From Gracilimonas sp031581265 (GTDB lineage Bacteria; Bacteroidota; Rhodothermia; Balneolales; Balneolaceae), in contig NZ_JAVLBQ010000009.1 in assembly GCF_031581265.1 (NCBI RefSeq), positions 30,092-94,091 on the forward strand: a stretch of DNA of 64,000 bases, written 5' to 3'. Under the pieces are notes generated by a model. That model saw only the letters and a list, made by a program, of their open reading frames with translations. It made no database searches and had not been told where the DNA came from. This document shows, one piece after another, positions 44,559 through 53,346 of the stretch. A program made the translations under genes and the position numbers. Every line of letters starts with the position of its first letter. The stretch's first letter is position 1.

Positions 44559-45950
44559 CTATGCTTTGATATGGGATGGTGCTATTCGATTCGAGTAGTA
44601 AGTTACAAAAACAGCCATCAATGAAATGACCAGCAGGCAGTCAAAATGATAAAATTGTGGACTGGTATTATTTACAAAAAGTATTCCGATTAACACAGAA
44701 AAAACAGTAAGTGCAATGGCTTTTATTTCTGGAGCGGTGTGATATTTATAAATCTGGTAACTTTTTATTAGGATTGAGACTGAAAGGGTTATAAACGCTA
44801 TAAGTCCCAATATCCCCATTTTATACCAAACCAGAAGATAGCCATTGTGTATAAAATATCGCTGTTCAACAAAATTAAGGAAAAGCAATTCTCTGCGATA
44901 GGTCGTTCCCATTCCATAGCCCGCAATGGGGTTGGCAACAATTTTTTCCCAAACTGCTACGGTTTCCAGCCAGCGTTCTTTTAAAGAGATATCTAACTCT
45001 CCGGTTCCCAGGGTTTCAAACCGTTTAGCCAAACCTTCCAGAGCCAGGGCCAATTCATCACTGAAAAAGAACACTATAACAACTCCTAAAATCAGCATTA
45101 TGCTACCGAGATAAGTTAAAAGCTTCTTTTTTAGAGATCTGTCGCTGATTATAAACACGGCTGTTAATGCAAAAGAAAAAGCCAGCCAATACCCCCTGCT
45201 TTGAGTGATAATCAAATCAACAAATAAAAGAAGAAAGAGCAAAATAAAGAACAGTTGCTTCTTGAAGGCCTGTGCCATAATAGCCTTCACAAAAAAGAAA
45301 ATACTGCCGGTCAGGAGTATAACTTCGTTTGCGGCTACCCGAGCACGTTCCTGCTGCCAGGGCATAAAAGCCTCCAGTAAAATTTCCCGGTAATAAATAA
45401 GATTTCGGATGGCTACAAACAGAATAATAACGATAAAGGTATAGTAAAGTGCTTTTTTACCGGTTTCATGATTAGCCAGTTTCCTAAAGGCGAAGTAAAA
45501 AACAAACGGAATAAAGTTAATGGCATCGGCAAAAATATTAAACAGACTGGCCTGATGAAGAAATCCTAAAATAATTCCATAACCGGTCAGTATTAGAATA
45601 CCAAAGGCAACCTGATCCAAAATACTTTGCAAAGGCAACTTTAGCTGACAAATCCAAGGGATAAAATAAAAGATGAAGAAGATGCCGAATGTGGAAAAGA
45701 AAACGAGATCCTGAATTGCAAAGCCTTCAGGAGAATCTAAGTAAAGAGGGGAAAGAGCAATTAATAAATAAGGAATTATGAGTGGGTGTCGGATAAAAAG
45801 CCAAGCTATAAAAAAAGCCAAGGGTACAAGAGCAATGACAAAGGGAGGATAATCTTGGAACAGATATACAGACCCGATAATTATCAGGTTGAGGAAAAAG
45901 AATACAATCAGCTCTTTTGCTGAAAAATATTTGATCTGAGCACCTATCAC
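44559..45950 (-). CDS. O-antigen polymerase/ligase-like membrane protein (Wzy/WaaL)
   Basis: The 463-aa integral membrane protein has about 12 hydrophobic helices and a large periplasmic loop (about residues 290-370) with LKERWLETVAVWEKIVANPI and GYGMGTTYRRELLF, the pattern of the Wzy_C/O-antigen ligase family. It would polymerise repeat units or attach glycan to lipid A core or another acceptor. The start is GTG, one base after the chain-length protein's stop, so the genes are coupled. Confidence 0.82.
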   Translation of the reverse strand: MIGAQIKYFSAKELIVFFFLNLIIIGSVYLFQDYPPFVIALVPLAFFIAWLFIRHPLIIPYLLIALSPLYLDSPEGFAIQDLVFFSTFGIFFIFYFIPWICQLKLPLQSILDQVAFGILILTGYGIILGFLHQASLFNIFADAINFIPFVFYFAFRKLANHETGKKALYYTFIVIILFVAIRNLIYYREILLEAFMPWQQERARVAANEVILLTGSIFFFVKAIMAQAFKKQLFFILLFLLLFVDLIITQSRGYWLAFSFALTAVFIISDRSLKKKLLTYLGSIMLILGVVIVFFFSDELALALEGLAKRFETLGTGELDISLKERWLETVAVWEKIVANPIAGYGMGTTYRRELLFLNFVEQRYFIHNGYLLVWYKMGILGLIAFITLSVSILIKSYQIYKYHTAPEIKAIALTVFSVLIGILFVNNTSPQFYHFDCLLVISLMAVFVTYYSNRIAPSHIKA

Positions 45951-45951
45951 G

Positions 45952-47109
45952 TTAATCCTGATTGGTGATTCTGTGTATCAGGTCGTTGTTTTTTCGAAAA
46001 CTCAAAACGGCCACATAATACAAGAAACACAAAATCAAAGCAGATATAGCCGCCATTAAGACGATAAGCATTCTTTTGGGTTTGTCTTTTAAAACCGGGA
46101 CCACCGGTTCATCTACAACACTAACAATTGGCAGTGCTTTGGCCTCTTCCATTTTGGCTTGCTCATATACCGGAACCAAGAATTTTTGAATTTCTTTTTG
46201 AATTTCAACCTCCTGCATTAGCCACATATAACGATTTGAAATTTCAGGAAGGGCTGTAAAATTAAGTTCAATATTGTCTGGAAGAGTATCACTATATACT
46301 TCTTCAAGCTTTTTACTAATGGTTTGATATTGATTAAGGGCGTTTTGATAGGCGGTACTTGAAGTGTTGACCGTTTCTTCCAACAAGTTTAGTTCAATTT
46401 CGGCACGGTATTTGGCAGTGCTAAGACTAGCTATTACTGAGAAGTATTGTTCTACTTGAGTTGGAAGCTCCAAAACACCATATTTTTGCTGGAAACTTTT
46501 TAATTCAGTAGATAAACTATCAAACTCGGTAATGGATTTCTGATATCGGGTTTCTATAAAGTCACGATATTTAGAGGCCTCACGGGTAGCTATAGTGGTA
46601 CTCCGTGTATTTAGTTTTTCAATTAAAAAATCAGCGATCATTTTTGCTGTATCGGGATCAGTATCCCAGACATCAATAATAAAGTTACCCTCTTCTTTAG
46701 ACTCAAAGTTTAAATGATCTTCTAATGTAAGAATGGCTGCTCTTAGAGGATCTTCAGCTTCCGAGGTTTCATACCGTTCTATTAAATTAAATTTTTCTAC
46801 TACTTCCTTTTTTACGGTATAGCTTTCCAATATGATATAGAAGCGATTGGCTTCATCCGATTGACCGCCAAGAAATGAACTGGCAATCCCCTGTAGCCCC
46901 CCTTCTTCAGCAAAAAGATCAAACCCAATTCCCCTGGAAGGATTGGGTAGTAGATTTGCGGTTGATTTATATTTATTGTTTAAGAATAAAGAAAATATTG
47001 CCACAATAACTGAAACTGCAAAGACCAGTACAACAATTTTTATTTTGTTTTTGTAAAGTTCCCGGGCAATTTCAATCCATTCAGGAGAAGAGTAGTTAGA
47101 GTTCATCAA
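45952..47109 (-). CDS. Wzz-type chain-length determinant protein
   Basis: The 385-aa protein has two membrane helices (about 25-46 and 347-369) that flank a long periplasmic coiled-coil domain. This is the Wzz/polysaccharide co-polymerase plan, with the conserved start SPEWIEIARELYKNKIKIVV. The Pro-rich VVDEPVVPVLKDKPKRM stretch before the second helix is typical. It would set glycan chain length together with the polymerase. No tyrosine-kinase domain is fused. It is located between the exporter gene upstream and the polymerase downstream. Confidence 0.88.
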   Translation of the reverse strand: MMNSNYSSPEWIEIARELYKNKIKIVVLVFAVSVIVAIFSLFLNNKYKSTANLLPNPSRGIGFDLFAEEGGLQGIASSFLGGQSDEANRFYIILESYTVKKEVVEKFNLIERYETSEAEDPLRAAILTLEDHLNFESKEEGNFIIDVWDTDPDTAKMIADFLIEKLNTRSTTIATREASKYRDFIETRYQKSITEFDSLSTELKSFQQKYGVLELPTQVEQYFSVIASLSTAKYRAEIELNLLEETVNTSSTAYQNALNQYQTISKKLEEVYSDTLPDNIELNFTALPEISNRYMWLMQEVEIQKEIQKFLVPVYEQAKMEEAKALPIVSVVDEPVVPVLKDKPKRMLIVLMAAISALILCFLYYVAVLSFRKNNDLIHRITNQD

Positions 47110-47136
47110 GGGGATATCTGTTATATTTTCTATTAG

Positions 47137-49800
47137 TTAGTTTCTAATATTTTGGATGGCCACATAAGTGGTGATAATTCCGGTAATAGTAGAAATACCA
47201 GTCAGTATAAGTTGGATTCGTGTATTCTTTATTTGTTCTCGCTGCACCTCATAAGTTCGTTGGGCTGTCAATTCATCATAAGGGATACGGTTTACGAAAA
47301 TCCGATCACCGGAACTTAAAGAGGTTTCGTGAGGTTTATACCAAGACCCTGTCCCTGCTTTCATAACAAATACTTGACTTTTGTTTGCCGATAAGGCAAA
47401 ACCTCCAGCCTTTTCAATATAGTCATCTACGGATAATTCAGTACCCGAATAATGGTAATAACCGGGGTTGTTGACCTGGCCAAATACAAAAACGGTTTGC
47501 TCATCTCTGGGTACAAAAAGTTGGTCCCCGTTGAATATTTTAACTCTTTTTAGTTGTTCTTCATCGGTCAGGTCTATGTAAACCTTATTCCTACTTAATC
47601 TGGTTTCCAAGTTTAAATACTCGAAGCCCTGTTGTAGCTGGTCAGAAGTTCTTTTTAAAACATCAGTATTAAATTTATTTGGGGCTTCGTTTTGGAGATA
47701 ACCGCTGCGTTCAAGGTAAGCAGCCGCAGGCAGAGCATCTTTAGTCATATTTCCGGCTAAATCTATAAGGTCCAAAGCTGTTGTTTCTCCTGGATGTATG
47801 GGGAACCGACCTTGAATTCCTACTTCCCCGGTGACCCACGCTGAAGCATTTTTCACCTCCTCCTGATTTTCAGGAACTACAAGTCGGTCATTTGGCAACA
47901 GTTCAAAGCTATCCCAATCATTTTTTGAAAGTTCTATATGTTCAGTTTCATTGTTATTATTTCTGTAAATGTATATCACAGAAGAGTCTGCATTAGCACG
48001 GAGTCCTCCAACCAATTGTACTAATAAAGCAGGAGTATCGGTTGGGGAATAATTAAAATCATTAGATGTTTTAACAGCTCCGGAAATACTAACTCTTGGG
48101 CTTTCAATACTTATTCTTTCAATATTAATTTTGTCTCCATCTCTTACAATGGGGTTTTCTTCGGTTATACCTGCTTTATAATATGCTACAAGATCGGCTG
48201 TTTCTTTATGTCCATCCAAGTGGGTTATTTCTACATTTCTAAAGTTATAAGCATCATTATTTAATATTTCACTGCTTTTCTTTTCTATAGGTTGCCCTGT
48301 TTCTTCATCAATCTCAAGATTTTGAAATGCACTGTAAATTGCTTCATCCAAACGAGTAAAAGGTTTTAAAGTATATTTTCCGGGATATGGAATTTCACCC
48401 GAAACATGCACGGTTGGAGCTCTTGGATATTCCAGACTAATGGTTACCGAAGGGTCTTTAAGTACTTCACTAACCGTTTTCTGAACAGCTATTTCAGCTT
48501 CTGGAATAGTTTTCCCTTTTACTTTAACAGTGCCTAAAGAAGGAATAATAATATCACCGTTTGGGTTTATAAATAACCCCCGCAAAACAATATTTTGACT
48601 CCCTTTTATAGTTACAGTAATTAAATCGTTTGAGCCTAAAATATAGTTGCTTAGATCGGTAGATTCGTCAATGGGAACTAACTCTCCGGCCATTAATGCT
48701 CCAATTGCATCCTGATAATAATAACCTTGTAGTATATTGTTGAACTGAAGATTGAATGTTGGAGTCTGTTCTTGTTGATTATTTTCCTGCTGTGCAAATA
48801 ATTCAGTTGAAACTCCCATAATTAAAACAATTAAAAGAAAAAGAAAGGGAGCAGGTTTCAAGAAGTTCATTATATATTTTTTTAAATTTTTTTTGCTTTT
48901 TTTGCGAGCTAAAATAATACCGGCAATTACAAATATAGCTCCAATATATTGAAGAATTGCGAGTTCTTCACCCAATAAAATCAATCCAAAAACTAAACCC
49001 AAAACCGGAACCAGATTTTGATATGCAGCCGTCCTGACAGCCCCAATTATCTTTACACCATTGTTCCACATGATGTAGGCTAAACCGATGGATAAGGCTC
49101 CACTATAAAGAATTCCACCATACGCCACTAACGAAATTCCCGACCAGTTTAGTTGAATCAGGAAAGGAAGTCCAATCAAAGACAAGGTTACCAGTCCCAC
49201 AATAGACATAAATGCAGAGTATTGAAGCGGACTGTAGAAGGGCAGAAATTGTCTGGACAAAATGGTATACGTAGCCCAGCATAGTGCGGCGGCAAGGGTG
49301 ATCAGGTTGCCCAAAAAAGTTTCTGATTTAAAGGAGAGCTCGTCGCTGCTCCCCAAAATGATCAGAGCAACTCCAAGGAAAGCCAAAATTACGCCTATAG
49401 ATTTATATAGCGTGAGTTTTTCGCTGGTAAAAAAATGGGATAACAGCGCAACCCAAATGGGGATGGTTCCCAGCATCACGGCCGCATTGGCCGCATAGGT
49501 ATAGTTGATTCCGATGATGAAAAACAGTTGATAAAATAAATTTCCGATGATACCGATACCAACCAATTTCCAGAAATGATCTTTCTTGACCATGAGGGAA
49601 TATCCACGCTTTCGGGTGAAGTAGCATAAGATGGAGGTGGCAAAAACAAACCTCAGGGCATTAAAGCTGTATGGATCCATCTCCTGCAGTGAGACTTTTA
49701 CAATGCTGAAATTTAAGGCCCAAATAACAGCTACAAGAATTAGGCTAAGATCAATTAAATAGGTTCGGTTCAATTCACGCTCATTTTTTATGAAGCTCAA
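47137..49800 (-). CDS. In-frame fusion: EamA/DMT transporter plus Wza-like polysaccharide export (SLBB) protein
   Basis: One continuous 887-aa frame holds two unrelated proteins. Residues 1-310 are a ten-helix EamA drug/metabolite transporter (start DLSLILVAVIWALNFSIVKV). Residues 311-887 are an outer-membrane polysaccharide export protein with its own signal peptide (MNFLKPAPFLFLLIVLIMGV, then STELFAQQ). That part has a Poly_export domain (DLITVTIKGSQNIVLRGLFI) and SLBB repeats such as SGEIPYPGKYTLKP and TGEVGIQGRFPIHPGETTAL. The junction is a run of Lys codons over poly-A tracts. A signal peptide in mid-protein makes a true fusion unlikely; two separate proteins, the second from the ATG at 48870, are the better reading. 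Confidence 0.75.
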   Translation of the reverse strand: MSFIKNERELNRTYLIDLSLILVAVIWALNFSIVKVSLQEMDPYSFNALRFVFATSILCYFTRKRGYSLMVKKDHFWKLVGIGIIGNLFYQLFFIIGINYTYAANAAVMLGTIPIWVALLSHFFTSEKLTLYKSIGVILAFLGVALIILGSSDELSFKSETFLGNLITLAAALCWATYTILSRQFLPFYSPLQYSAFMSIVGLVTLSLIGLPFLIQLNWSGISLVAYGGILYSGALSIGLAYIMWNNGVKIIGAVRTAAYQNLVPVLGLVFGLILLGEELAILQYIGAIFVIAGIILARKKSKKNLKKYIMNFLKPAPFLFLLIVLIMGVSTELFAQQENNQQEQTPTFNLQFNNILQGYYYQDAIGALMAGELVPIDESTDLSNYILGSNDLITVTIKGSQNIVLRGLFINPNGDIIIPSLGTVKVKGKTIPEAEIAVQKTVSEVLKDPSVTISLEYPRAPTVHVSGEIPYPGKYTLKPFTRLDEAIYSAFQNLEIDEETGQPIEKKSSEILNNDAYNFRNVEITHLDGHKETADLVAYYKAGITEENPIVRDGDKINIERISIESPRVSISGAVKTSNDFNYSPTDTPALLVQLVGGLRANADSSVIYIYRNNNNETEHIELSKNDWDSFELLPNDRLVVPENQEEVKNASAWVTGEVGIQGRFPIHPGETTALDLIDLAGNMTKDALPAAAYLERSGYLQNEAPNKFNTDVLKRTSDQLQQGFEYLNLETRLSRNKVYIDLTDEEQLKRVKIFNGDQLFVPRDEQTVFVFGQVNNPGYYHYSGTELSVDDYIEKAGGFALSANKSQVFVMKAGTGSWYKPHETSLSSGDRIFVNRIPYDELTAQRTYEVQREQIKNTRIQLILTGISTITGIITTYVAIQNIRN
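48868..48904 (-). other. Internal start and poly-A junction inside the EamA/Wza fused frame
   Basis: The ATG at 48870 begins a classical signal peptide. Just before it, three poly-A runs encode KKSKKNLKKYI. In another frame the last bases read TAATG, the coupled stop-start used elsewhere in this window, so a change of one or two bases in a poly-A run would restore an EamA stop. Confidence 0.6.
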
Positions 49801-49947
49801 AGGTAAGAGGATTGATACATAAACCGAAACAACTTTAGAGCATTAGCGCATCGCTTTTAAACCGACAAAATACTTCGTTGCAAAAAAAATGAGAAAAGAT
49901 GGGAACTAAATGTAAATGTTCTTAGTTTTTGACCTGTATTCAAAAAA

Positions 49948-49960
49948 TGACTTAAAGTCA
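49948..49960. promoter_or_regulatory. Candidate TetR operator, site 1 (TGACTTAAAGTCA)
   Basis: A perfect 13-bp palindrome lies 4 bp before the tetR ATG. The same palindrome with one central change (TGACTTGAAGTCA) occurs at 50633-50645, 79 bp before the efflux operon that tetR precedes. TetR-family repressors usually bind such palindromes in their own promoter and in that of their target. Confidence 0.55.
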
Positions 49961-49964
49961 ATAT

Positions 49965-50669
49965 ATGGGAACATCCGAACGCAAAGAACGAGAAAAAGAG
50001 CGTAAGAAAGAACTTATTTTAGAGTCGGCCGAGCAGCTGATTCTGGAGAAAGGACTGGATCATCTGAATATGGATGAAGTTGCGGAGCGAGCTGAGGTAA
50101 GCAAGGGTTCTTTGTACCATTACTTCAAAAATAAAACCGATCTGGTACTTGGTATTTGCAATAAGGCAACCGGGATGTTATCCCAAGAAATTGCAAAAGT
50201 TATAACCCGGGATCTGTCGGGCATTGAAATGGTGTACACCATAGGCGCAACATTTTTAAATTTCGTGCGCGATCACCCCGAGTTTTTCCGCTCAATGCGT
50301 TTCTTTGATAATCTAAAGGAGACATCTCAGCTTGATGACAGTGAGTACATATCTTCCTGTCAAAGCAATATGGAGACCTCATTTACCACTATGGTACGGG
50401 CTATTCAAATTGGCATGCAAGATGGTTCCATAAATAGTTCTTACGATCCAAAAGAATTAGCAGTCTTGCTTTGGAGTACGTCACAGGGATTGGTGAATAT
50501 GGCTTACCTCCATCAAAATACCCCACATTTTCAGTTGTTGGAGAAAAATCAAATTGAAGTGACCGGTATGTTTGAAAGTTATATGAAACTGATTGGTCAG
50601 GGGATTGCAACTGAAGATGGAGAAATAACAGATGACTTGAAGTCAATTTTTGAAACAGAAAAGGATTGA
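49965..50669 (+). CDS. TetR-family transcriptional regulator
   Basis: The 234-aa protein has an N-terminal HTH domain (about 15-62) with LILESAEQLILEKGLDHLNM and the recognition-helix pattern VSKGSLYHYFKNKTDLV, followed by an all-helical ligand-binding domain. It lies directly upstream of the TolC/adaptor/RND genes on the same strand and is probably their local repressor, relieved by a transported compound. Matching 13-bp palindromes sit at its start and near its end. The ligand is unknown. Confidence 0.92.
   Translation: MGTSERKEREKERKKELILESAEQLILEKGLDHLNMDEVAERAEVSKGSLYHYFKNKTDLVLGICNKATGMLSQEIAKVITRDLSGIEMVYTIGATFLNFVRDHPEFFRSMRFFDNLKETSQLDDSEYISSCQSNMETSFTTMVRAIQIGMQDGSINSSYDPKELAVLLWSTSQGLVNMAYLHQNTPHFQLLEKNQIEVTGMFESYMKLIGQGIATEDGEITDDLKSIFETEKD
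50633..50645. promoter_or_regulatory. Candidate TetR operator, site 2 (TGACTTGAAGTCA)
   Basis: This palindrome lies inside the last codons of tetR (encoding DDLKS), 79 bp before the start of the TolC gene. It differs from site 1 at one central base. It is placed where a repressor of the efflux operon could bind, but because it is in coding sequence it may be coincidental. Confidence 0.45.
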
Positions 50670-50724
50670 ATACGTATCGATCGCCGAAATTTTATAAAAC
50701 ATAGTAGTTATAGCTTATTAAACA

Positions 50725-52194
50725 ATGATGACCCGTCTTTTTACCCGCACAGCATTATTAGGTATCAGTTTTATTTTTCTAATCTCCGGAGCCGGATTTG
50801 CACAGGTTGAACGAGATTCTTTATTAGATAACAGTGAACTCACCCTGGAAGAAGCCATTAAGCTGGCAGTGATAAATAATCCTGAAGTAAACCGTGCCAT
50901 ATTATCCGTTAAAGATGCCGATGAGATGGTGGATATCGCCTACAGCGAAGTGTATCCAAATATATCGTCCTCGGTAAATTATACACGGAACTTTGAGGTG
51001 CCTGTTCAATTTGTGCCGGGGGAATTTTTTGGAGGGGACCCTGGAACTTTTATTCCCGTTGAGTTTGGCACCGACAATAACTGGCAGGGAGGAATTTCGG
51101 TTCAGCAAAATATCTTCCGAGGAGAAGTTTTCGTTGGCCTGTCGACATCGGTAATTTTTAAAACGGTTCAAGAAGAAAACTTAAGGGCGGTAACACAGCA
51201 GGTTATAACGCAAACACGAAGTGCTTATTACGGCGTGTTAGTGGCTAAAGAGCAAGTTCGTTTGCAAGAGGCTCAAATCAACCGATTGGAGCAGAATTTA
51301 GAAGAAAACAGGTCGCGACAAAGAGCCGGTTTGGTAGATGATTATGCCGTTACGCAACTGGAAGTGCAGCTCAGTAATCAGCGTCCACAATTAATTGAAG
51401 CTGAGTATGCGCTAAAAGAAGCATATCGAAATTTGAAAGTAGCGCTTGGCATTCCGCTGGAAGTGGATTTTGAAGTAGTAGGAGATCTAAATTCATTTGA
51501 CATCGTAGATCAGAATTTTACGGCAGAGCAAAACAGGGCTATAAAAAAAGTGGATCAAATGAATCCGTTTGCCTTCGAAAAAAGTACCGAAGAGCAGTCC
51601 GATTTTATTGAAGCTCGCGGTGACGTAAGAATATTGCAGGCTCGCTTAAATTTAAATGAAAAAGAAATTCAGGCGGTAAAAAGCCGATTCTTGCCAACGA
51701 TAACGGCCTCTTACAATTTACAATGGAGTGCAGCAGAATCAGGAACACCAAATTTCTTTGAAAATAGTTCTCGTTTCCAGACGATGGGCGTAAATGTGAA
51801 CCTTCCAATTTTTGAAGGGTTTAAAAGAATAGCTGATGTACAGAGAGCACAAATAGCTCGTAAAGATATCGAAGTACAACAAAGGGCTGCTCGATTAAAT
51901 GCAGAAAATGAAATTGAATCTGCTGCCGAGACATTAAATAAAGCTTTTGAAACAGCAGAAGCCCGAAAACAGGCTTTAGCTCAGGCGCAAGAAGGATATG
52001 AGCGAGCCCTAAAGAGATTGGAAAACGGGATTGGTTCACAGATAGAAGTGACCGATGCCGAAGTACAAGTACGGCAGGCGGAAGTCAATTATGCCATGAT
52101 GGTATTTGAATATCTAAGTGCTAAAGCGCAATATGATTTAGCTACCGGGCAAGTTCCCTATGTGGATACCCTGCCTGAAGTCAGTGAATATTAA
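50725..52194 (+). CDS. TolC-family outer-membrane efflux protein
   Basis: The 489-aa protein has a signal peptide (ending GAGFAQ) and the two-fold TolC repeat (LTLEEAIKLAVINNPEVNRA at the start; long helices around 160-240 and 380-460). It is the outer-membrane channel of the tripartite efflux system whose adaptor and RND pump genes follow at 28 and 35 bp. The first residues MMTRLF allow two adjacent ATG starts. Confidence 0.9.
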   Translation: MMTRLFTRTALLGISFIFLISGAGFAQVERDSLLDNSELTLEEAIKLAVINNPEVNRAILSVKDADEMVDIAYSEVYPNISSSVNYTRNFEVPVQFVPGEFFGGDPGTFIPVEFGTDNNWQGGISVQQNIFRGEVFVGLSTSVIFKTVQEENLRAVTQQVITQTRSAYYGVLVAKEQVRLQEAQINRLEQNLEENRSRQRAGLVDDYAVTQLEVQLSNQRPQLIEAEYALKEAYRNLKVALGIPLEVDFEVVGDLNSFDIVDQNFTAEQNRAIKKVDQMNPFAFEKSTEEQSDFIEARGDVRILQARLNLNEKEIQAVKSRFLPTITASYNLQWSAAESGTPNFFENSSRFQTMGVNVNLPIFEGFKRIADVQRAQIARKDIEVQQRAARLNAENEIESAAETLNKAFETAEARKQALAQAQEGYERALKRLENGIGSQIEVTDAEVQVRQAEVNYAMMVFEYLSAKAQYDLATGQVPYVDTLPEVSEY

Positions 52195-52222
52195 TAAATA
52201 CGAAAAGCTCAAATTTTAAGTA

Positions 52223-53311
52223 ATGAAGAAATTAAACCTGGTATTAATAACCCTTTTAACAATGGCCTTTGCTATGGCTTGTTCTGAGGATGAAAGTTCT
52301 CAAAATGGTGAAGATGAGCCGGTTGGGAAATCCGTAAATGTAGAAACAACGGTTTTAGAACCATCCGAATTTAGAAGTCAGCTGCGCATTGTAGGTAATG
52401 TGGAAACCAAGAATGATATCATGATTTCTGCCGAAGTTGGAGGCAGGGTTCTAAGTCATCATATATCAGAAGGTGATGAAGTTCAAAAAGGAGAGCTTAT
52501 CATGAGTTTGGATACCGCCAAACTTCAGCAGGAAAAGGCTCGATTAGAAGCAGCCACCTCCCAAGCAAGAGAAAATTATGAACGACTCAGAACAATCTAT
52601 GAAGAGGATAGCATTGGCTCCGAAATTGATTTTTTGAATGCGAAATTTAATTACCAACAAAGTGAGGCTGCTTTAGCTTCCATCAACGTGGATATTGATA
52701 ATGCTCGAATTACTGCACCCTTCACCGGAATTGTTGAAAATTACCTGGTTGAAAAAGGGGAAATAGCTTCACCCGGAGTGCCGGTGGTACGTTTGATAGG
52801 TTCAGATACCTTCATCATTTCAGCCGGAGTTCCTGCCCGATATGCAGATGTCGTAAACAGTGGAGATGAGGTAGAAGTTTGGTTTGATTCTCAAATGGCT
52901 GATACCCTTCAAGGGCCTATCACGTATGTAGGCAAAAGTATCGATCCCCAGAGCAGGACCTTCAGAGTAGAGGTTCTTTTACCTACCGATAAACAGAGCT
53001 ACAAAGTAGATATGATAGCTAATCTCAGGCTGAATACCCTTTACGAAGATAATGTCATCATTGTAAGTGAAGAGTTTATTTACAAAGAAGATGATGAATT
53101 TGTGACCTTTGTTAAAGCTGTTGATGAAGAAGGAAACCCCATAGCAGAGAGAAGGGTGGTTGAGCTGGGACCATCTTTCAAGTCAGATGTAATTATTCGC
53201 GATGGGCTTGAATTCGGGGATGAATTGGTAACTATAGGCTCTGCTTTTCTCAATGAAGGGGCTCGTTTAAACATCATTGAATCAGAGGGCGGAAATCTCG
53301 CTTCCCAATAA
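52223..53311 (+). CDS. RND efflux periplasmic adaptor lipoprotein
   Basis: The 362-aa protein has a lipoprotein signal (MKKLNLVLITLLTMAFAMAC, lipobox Cys at 20). It then has a lipoyl-like domain (about 50-85, SAEVGGRVLSHHISEGDEVQ), a coiled-coil hairpin (about 95-150), a second half of the lipoyl domain (ITAPFTGIVENYLVEKGEIA) and beta-barrel domains. This is the standard HlyD/AcrA-type adaptor. It joins the TolC protein upstream to the RND pump downstream. Confidence 0.92.
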   Translation: MKKLNLVLITLLTMAFAMACSEDESSQNGEDEPVGKSVNVETTVLEPSEFRSQLRIVGNVETKNDIMISAEVGGRVLSHHISEGDEVQKGELIMSLDTAKLQQEKARLEAATSQARENYERLRTIYEEDSIGSEIDFLNAKFNYQQSEAALASINVDIDNARITAPFTGIVENYLVEKGEIASPGVPVVRLIGSDTFIISAGVPARYADVVNSGDEVEVWFDSQMADTLQGPITYVGKSIDPQSRTFRVEVLLPTDKQSYKVDMIANLRLNTLYEDNVIIVSEEFIYKEDDEFVTFVKAVDEEGNPIAERRVVELGPSFKSDVIIRDGLEFGDELVTIGSAFLNEGARLNIIESEGGNLASQ

Positions 53312-53346
53312 TACAATATAAAAAGAATCTGGAGAATCATTAAACA

